From: Hexactinellida sp. DTS-2022 | Lineage: Eukaryota > Porifera > Hexactinellida | DNA: 64,000 bases | Direction: 5' to 3' | Assembly: GCA_028753945.1 (NCBI GenBank) | Contig: JAPNXP010000014.1 | Span: forward strand, 1,860,001 to 1,924,000 | Shown: in pieces, positions 56,105 through 64,000 of the stretch | How the letters are laid out: each line of letters opens with the position of its first letter | Position numbering within the stretch: position 1 is the first letter of the stretch | Made by a program: the position numbers and the translations under genes | The notes under the pieces: generated by a model | What the model was told of the DNA's origin: nothing | Database searches by the model: none | Seen by the model: only the letters and a program-made list of their open reading frames with translations

Positions 56105-56690
56105 ATTAGACTTAGAGTATATACGGTAATTGAACTTTATTTATTTTGCTGTACATAATAATGGTGTTAAATTATTAATAAATTTAGAATTATTTATACT
56201 GATTTGATAAATAGCATTAATCTCAGAGATTTTACAGGATAGAGACAAACTTCCAATTTATCAATTGATCCTTATGCCACGTAGCACCTCTACAAATGTG
56301 TCTTGACACCTTGAGGTGCTGATGACATCGTAAAAATGTGTTTTCACAATTTTGAGAATTCTATATTTCGAATGGGTTGGTTGGTGTTGGGTGATCACCC
56401 AACACGCACATAAAAAATGCTGACTCATCACTTATTAGATTCTACTGAAACTTGAATATCTCTGAAATGAAGTTAGCTAAAACGAAACTTCCACCACTCT
56501 AAGGGTTGTTGCCTTCCGAAACACCTTTCTGAAATAATTTAACACCTTCATAGTGATGATGACATGGCGAAAATTGCAGCCTGTGCCGACAGCATGTTCC
56601 TTTGGAGGCACTATCAATAAATCACCACCAAAATATAGTGCCACCAAAGGAGCATGTGTCGGAACAGCTGCAATTTTGGAATCTATTTAA
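56105..56690. repeat. Hairpin-forming dispersed repeat, member 3, in Ginger copy 3
   Basis: GCCGACAGCATGTTCCTTTG followed by GAGGCACTAT pairs almost perfectly with ATAGTGCCACCAAAGGAGCA and TGTGTCGG (stem about 56583-56665). The segment before it (56215-56350) matches 34990-35150. It replaces the Ginger sequence expected here. Confidence 0.6.
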
Positions 56691-57572
56691 TCAGTTTGAT
56701 TGTATAAACCAATTATTATATTATTTTTTTGGTTTCATCGTGTATAGTGGACTTACTTAATAGAAACTAATTAATTACTTAATATAAATTATATTATAGT
56801 TGGAGTGAATTGTTCAATTTTTGATACAAGCATGAAAATTAGCACAGACATAGATAAATATATCATAAAAAGATATGGATATGTAGGCATCACGAAATTT
56901 TAATATTTTCAAGATGGCGGCCAAAAATTGTCGGAAAGTGTCGGACAAAAGCCCGCTCTCACGATTACTTGTTAGATGACCTCGTAGAGTGTTTATATGC
57001 ACATAGTTATTCTCAAATGACTGTGCGATGAAGAAAGAGGTGTCACTCGATTGGATATAAAAAATATTTGAGAATGAAATGTGTTGCATTCCAGCGTTGT
57101 CAAGGAATGTCCTCCCTCCCAAACATGGTCATGTGACCCCTATAATGACTGGAAATCTTATACTGATTACGAATATCAGCATTAAACATTGATTAAACTT
57201 CAATTTCCAAAGTTAATTTGCTTTTGTATATATATGTACTACAGTATGTCTCGGTTAGTACGTACTTCGGCTTTGTAAGTACTAATTTATTTAACCAATT
57301 AATAGTTTATATGTATCTCAATATAATGTAAAGTCAGTTAGTATGTACACTTGGATAATATGCACAAATTTTCTCTCCCGAGGGGTTACATACTAACCGA
57401 GTTCTATTTTGAGTCAAAATGCCATTCCGTCTTAAAAATCTTGTGAAACTTTTACTCGATTAAGCAGAGAAATCTATTAACTGGTGGCTCTATAAAGCGA
57501 GTCGACTACGTTTAATCGACAGATTCGACACCAATACCTATCCTATATTCAACTAATATTTCTATATTACAG

Positions 57573-57749
57573 TAGAATCTCGTTAGTACGAACACGGTTA
57601 ATACCATTTCGCGGATAAGACGACAAACAGTTCCACAGAATCAAGTCCCTACAAGCTACAATGGGGTTTACTCCGGTTAATATGAACTCTGGATAAAGCT
57701 AACAAAATTATATCGTCCGTTGGTGCTCGTATTAACGAGGTTCTACTGT
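57573..57749. mobile_element. Tc1/mariner-type MITE, TIR CAGTAGAATCTCGTTAGTAC
   Basis: CAGTAGAATCTCGTTAGTAC at the left, GTATTAACGAGGTTCTACTG at the right, TA flanks. Inside the long-TIR element. Related CTCGTTAGTAC text at 57245 and 58651 shows further fragments. Confidence 0.8.
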
Positions 57750-57808
57750 ATATAGACATGCATGTAAAGATCTTATCGATGTTTTAATATAAATCAAAAC
57801 TGTGTATA

Positions 57809-57940
57809 CCAGGTTTTTTTTTAAGTTGAGATCTTGGTGTAACTCAATACTGCAGCGTCTGCGGCCGACCTCATCGTGGTGTAACTCCAAAACACTTTGG
57901 TGAAAAATTGCACCAAGATCGGCCTTAAAAAAACCCTAGT
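57809..57940. mobile_element. Small MITE, ends CCAGGTTTTTTTTAAG / CTTAAAAAAACCCTAG
   Basis: CCAGGTTTTTTTTAAGTTGA with ATCTTGGTG, and the inverse CACCAAGAT with CGGCCTTAAAAAAACC. About 130 bp, within the long-TIR element. Confidence 0.6.
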
Positions 57941-58094
57941 GTATTCTATTTCCTGAAAATAGTGGATCTTATACAATACGAAAAATATTGTAAAATTCTG
58001 CGCCGATTGAGGACTAAATTCTCCAGGTGAATGGCTCGATACGTCATCGATTATTAATAGTTGCAGTTATAAACTCTTCTAAGTCGTTGTTTAT

Positions 58095-58535
58095 TAAATA
58101 GGAGCCTTCTTTCTCGGTCGCATTTGCGACGGATCAGTGCTACGCACCTCAAGTAAACTGCCGCTATGCGGCCTTACTCCTCATTAAACAATTGATGATA
58201 GAGTTAATAAAACATCCCTTCCTACCATTTCCATACTTTTAACTTGTTTAGCTATAATACCCGTGAAAGCAAACTTCTAGGGTGATTTTGAATTTTCATT
58301 AATCTGTTACCTTTTTTGTAAACAACAATAATATTCACATTCAAATTAAAAAAACGCGAAATTAGAAATCAGCCTACGTGCTGGTTTACCAAATCTAAAA
58401 TTAGTTAGTTAGTTTTTATCTCGTATAAATGCAGTTTCTATTCCCCCTTCACTTTAATGCAACCTGGACAAACAAACACACACATTGGTCACACACACAC
58501 ACACAAACAAACAACAGTCGAGTTTTAATAATATA
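58095..58535 (+). repeat. Dispersed repeat, uninterrupted copy
   Basis: GGAGCCTTCTTTCTCGGTCG ... GCGGCCTTACTCCTCATTAA ... AAACGCGAAATTAG ... ACAACAGTCGAGTTTTAATA and ATATAGAT. This is the same family as 15600-17222 and 4330-4755. It includes a (CA)n run at about 58470-58510. Useful as the reference copy for the family. Confidence 0.6.
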
Positions 58536-59803
58536 GATTCATCAATAGTTTCTTAAAATCCTTAGCCCCTGAATGTTCTCGCCTAAAATATTTTGAGCGC
58601 TTAAACTAAATACATCCTAATTAAATTCAAAAATTGAAATATACAATATAACCTCATTAGTACGAACAAGGATAATGCGAATTTCCGATTACTATTGAAC
58701 ACAATTTTTGGAGGCTTCAAAGAATCTGGAATTAAAATAACACCGGTTGATACCAATTTGTAAAATAGCCGAAAATAGAAGACACGAATTTATACAGTAC
58801 TAACTGACTTTACATTATATTGAGATACATATAAACTACTAATTGGTTAAATAAATTAGTACTTACTAAGCCGAAGTACGTACTAACCGAGACATACTGT
58901 AGTACATATATGTACAAAAGCAAATTAACTTTGGTCAATTGAAGTTTAATCAATGTTTAATGCTGATATTCGTAATCAGTATAAGATTTCCAGTCATTAT
59001 AGGGGTCACATGACCATGTTTGGGAGGGAGGACATTCCTTGACAACGCTGGAATGCAACACATTTCATTCTCAAATATTTTTTATATCCAATCGAGTGAC
59101 ACCTCTTTCTTCATCGCACAGTCATTTGAGAATAACTATGTGCATATAAACACTCTACGAGGTCATCTAACAAGTAATCGTGAGAGCGGGCTTTTGTCCG
59201 ACACTTTCCGACAATCTTTGGCCGCCATCTTGAAAATATTAAAATTTCGTGATGCCTACATATCCATATCTTTTTATGATATATTTATCTATGTCTGTGC
59301 CTTCATGCTTGTATCAAAAATTGAACAATTTTATTGCTATGCTGCCCCACTATTAGTAGATAATTCAAAATGTTAACTCACTTGATTCCACCGATAATTT
59401 ACTTACCCACTAGTTGTCAGTCTTTTGCATCGTGGATAACAGCTCGTCTTTCGCCACTGGGGATGTGCCGTTGCAGGTCACGTTTCCATTATCTGGGCTC
59501 GCCAAGATTGGGATTGCGTTGTCTGAATAACCTCGAGCAGAGGTCCCCACAAAGTTCGATGTACCTTACCTTTGAGCGCTTTCGAAAGGGTGTTGTGATT
59601 AGTTATTCAATCGTTTGGACATCATCTGAAATAGTTCCATAAGTCTTGTAATTCGTGTTCAGCATTGATACGACAGGTTGATAGTGTTCGAAGTAGTTTT
59701 GGATATAATGGATGGTTGCAGGGTTATCTGTGTCCAACTGAGTATTTCGTTCTGTAGACGTTATTGGCAAAGTAGACATTGGCATCAAGAATAGCAGAAG
59801 CTC

Positions 59804-59959
59804 CTCCTGGCCACATTAAAAAATGATGAGTAAGAATTTTATAATTCTGAACTCAACAAGAAGGGGCGCAAGTTCTGACTGATATATAGTGGGGTCAAAA
59901 ATTAAGATTCCGTAACCAACCTCTGGCTAGTTAAGTTTTATGCCTGATTCTGATACTTT
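59804..59959. other. Spacer
   Basis: No gene or repeat seen. Confidence 0.35.
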
Positions 59960-60251
59960 CAGGGCCGTAGCCACTGGGTCAGGTTGGTCAGGTTTCAACC
60001 TGACCACTTTTGGTTGATTAATTTCCCAATATGGCACCACTCGGTCAGGTTGGTCAGAATAACCTGACCACTCTGTCCTGTTGGCCAAATTAACCTTACA
60101 ACTTGGTAAGGTTGGTAAGATTAACCTGACCACTCTGTCCTGTTGGCCAAATTAACCTTACAACTCGGTAAGGTTGGCCAGATTAACCTAACCACTCTGT
60201 CAAGTTGGTCAAATTTACCTGACCACTTTGATTTTGGTGGCTACGGCCCTG
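59960..60251. mobile_element. MITE CAGGGCCGTAGCCAC with internal tandem repeats
   Basis: CAGGGCCGTAGCCAC on the left, GTGGCTACGGCCCTG on the right, ACTTT on both sides (5 bp). Inside, a roughly 60-70 bp unit (TTAACCTGACCACTCTGTCC) is repeated about four times. Confidence 0.85.
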
Positions 60252-61385
60252 ACTTTAGGTTATATCTCGCGATTTAAGCTCCCATGCCGGTCTGAAAAGT
60301 TTGGGAAAACTTATTATAGTGACAAATTCAAAAGGGCTTCGGGCAATCATTTTAAAAAATTAAGGCCCCTCTCTGAAGATTTCATAAATTGAGATTAGAC
60401 TGTTTTTGAACCGTATACAATAAGTACTAGCTGCACTGAAAATTTCAACTCAATCGGGACTATACTTTTATTGTAATAGCCTTTTGAAGATTCCTACGTC
60501 ATTTGTCACCATGGGAGGTCCATTCTTTAACCTTATTGCGCTGTGACGCCTTAAGCAGTCTATTTCTATACGTGAACCACAGCATTTTAATTGGAAATAA
60601 TTATCCATGAAGCGTTGTAAATTGTAATATACCGAGTAAAATATATACAATTAGCAATCAGTAAGGATTGTACAACTACGTGAAACCCTGACTTTACAAT
60701 TTTTGTATTGATTGGTAATTATTAGATATCAAATACGCAATGAAAAGCTAGGAATGCTAGACAGGCTAGATACGGAATACAAAAAACTGATTGGATAAAT
60801 TACTTTACTCTCGACCAATTAAAACGCAGTCCCACATAGGCATTCTATAATACACACTTTACAACTGTTAGACACTAAATCCTTTTACACTAAATTGAAT
60901 GTTAGCTGCTAATCCATACTGATACAATTCCTCTTCCATTTGGTATGGAGGATGTTAATATTTTTTTTAGATATTTAAATTTGTCTACAGATACAGTAGA
61001 GTATTCCCTTTCCGCCTGGCGAATTTAAAATTTTTCGCTCTGACCAGTTTCTCAATCAACTCCGAACAAAATAAACAAACAAATCACTGTGATTTAATAT
61101 ATAAGATACAAATAGACATAGATATGAATATAAATATAGAATAAATACTGGGTTGATGTCGTTATACGTAGTTTTGATTAGTAGATATAAGTAGATCTAA
61201 AAGAGGTTTGTATAAAATAATTTTATTCAAAATAAAATAATTAAAGAATGGAAAACTCACCAAATTATAAATTGATGTTTAATTTGATTTTATTGCCTGA
61301 TATAAGTTTCATTACTTCTGGGTTCTAAGGTGATTAGAATTACGCACAATATATTTATATTATTAAATATAAAAGTGATTTAGGG
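60252..61385. other. AT-rich region, no gene
   Basis: Short frames only. ACAAACAAATCACTGTGATTTAATATATAAGAT near 61075-61108 resembles the tail of the 58095 repeat family. Confidence 0.4.
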
Positions 61386-61530
61386 CAGAGGCGGCGCCAG
61401 GTTTTTCAGGTAGGGGAGCTCAGGGGGGGCCAGGGAGGATTTCAGGGGGTGCCACACTAGAACAATGTAATTCTAGGGGGGGCCAGCCTCAAAAGAGGGG
61501 GGGCCATGGCCCCCCCTGGCGCCGCCACTG
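61386..61530. mobile_element. hAT-type MITE, TIR CAGWGGCGGCGCCAGG
   Basis: Left CAGAGGCGGCGCCAGG, right CCTGGCGCCGCCACTG; flanks ATTTAGGG and TTTTAGGG match at 7 of 8. Same family as 33004-33358. It sits just after a splice donor (AAA|GTAAGT) of the Helitron gene. Confidence 0.9.
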
Positions 61531-61539
61531 TTTTAGGGT

Positions 61540-62250
61540 AACTTACTTTAATAATATCCTTCAACAGTTCAATTTTTTTAAATTGCAATGCAATATCGGC
61601 GTTCCCTCTTTTCCGCTTCCTGGAAACTACAGAGGGCGGTTCTACTTCTGCGGGAGGTTCTACTTCAGCGGGAGGTTCTACTTCCTCGACATCTTTGTTA
61701 TCAAGATGAGTCAATTCTTCCTCAGGGATTATAGAATTTATTGATTACTAATACATTTATCTCCGCTAGAGAACCCAATATAGCTAATACTACATCAGTA
61801 CCCCATTCATTTCGTTTGCTTATGAGGTCTAAATGATTGTTCAAATCCTCTTCACAGCTATAATGTAACATTTCCATTACATTATAACAGTGTAGAGGGC
61901 TGTTTTGAAATTGACGAATCAATTGAAATTTTAAATGTTCATAGGTATATTGCCTCTGAACCAAAATAATATGTGCTAAGGCTCGGTAAAGACAATTACC
62001 ATCTCCAGTTACAGGGAATAATTCAAAATTGTGACCAAACAAATGTCGAAAGCCTTGCTTCAAGCGATGCGTAGTAATATTTTAAAGTGCTATCAACAAT
62101 AACCATTCCATTATGTCGGATGGATAAGATTGGTTGTATTTCCATATCAAGAGTCATTGCTATATGGTTACACATGAGTAGGGAAAATTGGTTAACAGAA
62201 CCTGTTAGAGATTCTATCAATTCAGTTTGTCGAACTTGAGAGATAGGCAA
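61540..62250 (-). pseudogene. Helitron-linked OTU cysteine protease, broken
   Basis: Downstream of the helicase on the same strand. A linker, LLMCNHIAMTLDMEIQPILS (about 62185-62125), leads by a frameshift into the OTU fold: VTGDGNCLYRALAHI (Asp and Cys of the active site, about 62010-61970), a helical part, and RNEWGTDVVLAILGSLAEIN (about 61815-61755). The frame stops after NKFYNP, before the catalytic His, so the domain is cut short. A separate frame continues with EVEPPAEVEPPAEVEPPSVV and a basic KRKRG stretch, ending at a donor near 61545. OTU proteases remove ubiquitin; a role in the Helitron cycle is unknown. Confidence 0.8.
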
Positions 62251-62402
62251 ACTTCCCTATTTTTTAGTATCACCTGCAACCGAGTCTTGCTCAGAATCAG
62301 AAAATGCATTCTTCAATGACAAATCCATTGGGGAACAATATCCAGAGTTTTGGTTGGAGGGAGAAATGTTTCCCAGATGATATTGAAATACCTCCTTATA
62401 AA

Positions 62403-63950
62403 CTACATTCCGAACCGAAACTCCACCAGAGGCAGAGTAAGTTCCTCACATACCATTACTTTCAAGCCTCGAGGATTCTGGACTCTGCTAAGAGCAATAT
62501 ATAATTGTCCATGACTAAATATAGCCTCCGGAGTAGGTAAAAATATACCAACTGAATTAAGACTCTGGCCCTGACCTTTGTTAATAGTAATACAAAATGC
62601 AGGACGAATTGGGAATTGTTTTCGCCTGAGAACAAACGGGAAGTCTGTCTCAGAAGGTATCATCACTATGCGAGGAATGAACACTCGTTTACCACGATGT
62701 GTGCCAGTTGCAATTTCAGCATCAATAACATGGCTTGACATTTCAATAATTGTTATGCGACTGCCATTACACATCCCTTGAGTGGGATCTATACTTCGCA
62801 AAAGTATTACTGAGGCGTATTTCTTAAGGTAGAGGCGATGCGGAGGTAAGCTAGCAAGCGTAATGGAATTTAAAAACTCAGTTGGATACATGGCAGCCTG
62901 ATTAGAATCTACAGAATCCGCACTCAATAATACTTTAGCCTCACCGGGTATTTTATTCATCACAAACTCATTAATTTGATCTGTTGTGTCGTTCTTAGGA
63001 CACATAATTATGCGGGAAGTGATATAATCACGATTTTGATAATTTACCTTATTATCAGAGTACAGTGCAACCCACGTACTATAAATTTCTCATTTACATG
63101 AACCATATTATCTTCGTTTTGAGGTTCAGTACCATCACCTACTCTTAGCAAAAAGTCTGAGAATTCGCTCACTTCAACAGAATCCTGAGAAGATAATCGC
63201 TGAAGACGCATGTTGATCGTTAACTTCATAACTTTAACACAACGCCAAAGTGGTGACCTATTTAAACAGGCAGATACAACTTCTGATCTAGTTCCGTGCC
63301 TAATTACTGATAGAATTTGACGAAAGTCACCTCCAAATACGATAACCTTTCCACCAAAAGGTTGGTCACACGAATAAAGGTCTCTCAAACTCCGATCTAT
63401 ACACTCAGCAGCATGCCTATGTATCATTGGGGCTTCATCCCATACTAATAACTTGCAGATTGTATTATTTTAGCTAAGGCACCTGTTTAGAAATGTTACA
63501 CACGGATAACTCATTCACAGGAATTGGAATCTTTAGCCTAGAATGAACAGTCCTCTCGCCTTGCAGCAGGAGAGCTGCTATCCCAGAAGAAGCCATCGCT
63601 AGTGCGATCTGACCCTGTGATCGGACTTTAGCTAATATCGTGTTGTACAGAAAGGTTTTTCCAGTACCTCCGGGTCCATCAATAAAAAATGCTCTCTGGG
63701 CAATCATTGGATCATTGATATCCTCCATTATGCATTCAAATACTTCAGTTTGATCAGGGTTAAGCCCCGGATATTTTCCTCAGCAACAGCTAATTGTTCA
63801 GTGACATTATAATCCATTTCATATCGAATGATGCTAGGTTGGTCATAGGGACTCTTGGCAAGAGACGGAAGTGGCATTCCAGGAAAATCTGATAGTGATT
63901 TACCCTGTTGTTCTAGTCGATACTGAATATCTATTAATGCCTAGTTAGTA
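62403..63950 (-). pseudogene. Helitron Pif1-type helicase domain, frameshifted
   Basis: A superfamily 1 helicase that would unwind DNA during rolling-circle-like transposition. Motifs in order: Walker A FIDGPGGTGKTFLYNTI (about 63685-63640); Walker B LLVWDEAPMIHRHAAE (about 63450-63405), reached only after a frameshift; GKVIVFGGDFRQILSVI (about 63350-63300); TINMRLQRL (about 63215); then a second half from MCPKNDTTDQINEFVMNKIP (63005) with FCITINKGQGQSLNSVGIFL (about 62600-62540) and GQLYIALSRVQNPRGLKV (about 62510-62460). It ends EFRFGM-stop at 62403. At least three frame breaks. The set and order are those of Helitron-encoded Pif1-like helicases, not of the cellular PIF1 gene. Confidence 0.88.
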
Positions 63951-64000
63951 AAGTACTCGTTCAATTCGAGATTGGGAGCTAATACTCTAGCTTTAAATAA

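Larger units (their letters stand above)
56800..59349. mobile_element. Long-TIR element (~540-bp arms) in Ginger copy 3
   Basis: The left arm (about 56800-57340) and right arm (about 58797-59349) are near-identical inverses, differing at a few bases and small indels. Both arms carry the frame beginning MGGRTFLDNAGMQHISFSNI (57122-56814 minus; 59020-59376 plus), which is unlikely to be a gene. The ends GTTGGAGTG and the inverse of TGCCCCAC are alike only in part; TATTA-like flanks suggest a duplication. The interior (57340-58797) has no transposase. MULE-type or foldback; unresolved. Confidence 0.75.
54459..59803 (-). mobile_element. Ginger-type transposon, copy 3, truncated, with insertions
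   Basis: 3' end at 54459 (TGTTCATGATATTTTGAGAC), preceded by GTAC. It follows copy 2 through 54880 and again at 55905-56105, 56690-56796 and 59350-59803, where it stops inside the OTU exon (GAATAGCAGAAG). Compared with copies 1 and 2 it is clearly older. Insertions: a mariner MITE (55012-55194), the hairpin repeat (about 56105-56690) and a long-TIR element (56800-59349). The 5' two thirds, including the transposase, are missing. Confidence 0.85.
61540..64000 (-). mobile_element. Helitron, 3' part, runs off the window
   Basis: Minus strand: a Pif1-type helicase (64000-62403), then a linker and an OTU domain (62250-61722), then a basic, repetitive tail (61714-61540). The Rep nuclease that would precede the helicase lies beyond the window. 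No terminal CTRR/hairpin was identified with confidence. Frameshifts show that the copy is dead. Confidence 0.8.

Noticed and set aside
60000..60235. Tandem array read as a repetitive protein gene
   Set aside because: Lies between perfect MITE ends with flanking ACTTT; the short minus-strand frame has no start context and is repeat-derived.

Overview
The window looks like transposon-rich, AT-rich nuclear DNA of an invertebrate or early-branching animal. The evidence is GT-AG introns inside transposon genes, 8-bp target-site duplications (TSDs) of hAT type, THAP9/P-type transposases, Harbinger, MULE, Ty3/Gypsy, Helitron and Ginger elements, and one animal-type AGPAT acyltransferase. Nothing in the sequence fixes the phylum. 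Only one ordinary cellular gene is convincing: a single-exon lysophosphatidate acyltransferase of the AGPAT3/4/5 type at 13125-14258 (+). Two possible small exons lie just upstream of it (12590-12675, 12760-12793).

Layout. 1-1630: minisatellite, MULE transposase tail and a MITE. 4060-7560: a complete Harbinger element (3501 bp, TSD CAG) with a decayed HARBI1-type transposase and a divergent Myb/SANT-like partner gene. 8-12.4 kb: MITEs and a foldback element. 14.3-19.55 kb: P-type element P1, split by a 2.1-kb hAT-type element that itself holds a foldback element with minisatellite arms. 19.5-22.9 kb: small MITEs and repeats. 23001-29777 (+) and 38538-45458 (-): two almost identical 6.8-6.9 kb Ginger-type transposons in inverted orientation. 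Each has a ten-exon gene for an integrase-like DDE transposase plus an OTU cysteine protease, broken by the same two frameshifts and the same stop codon in both copies. 29.8-38.5 kb between them: hAT-type MITEs, mini-hairpins and a Ginger-related MITE. 45.8-48.46 kb: P-type relic P3 (-). 49.04-51.3 kb: Ty3/Gypsy pol relic (-). 51.3-54.15 kb: P-type relic P2 (+), interrupted by a nest of up to five MITEs. 54.46-59.8 kb: a third, truncated Ginger copy (-) carrying a 2.55-kb long-inverted-repeat element. 61.4-64.0 kb: the 3' part of a Helitron (-) with Pif1-type helicase and a second, unrelated OTU domain, running off the window.

How parts relate: most sequence here is layers of insertions whose order can be read from TSDs. 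The most unusual points are the two Ginger copies, recently moved although their transposase is broken; the presence of OTU proteases in two unrelated transposon classes within 35 kb; and the nest at 51967-53433, where two different MITEs used exactly the same 8-bp target.
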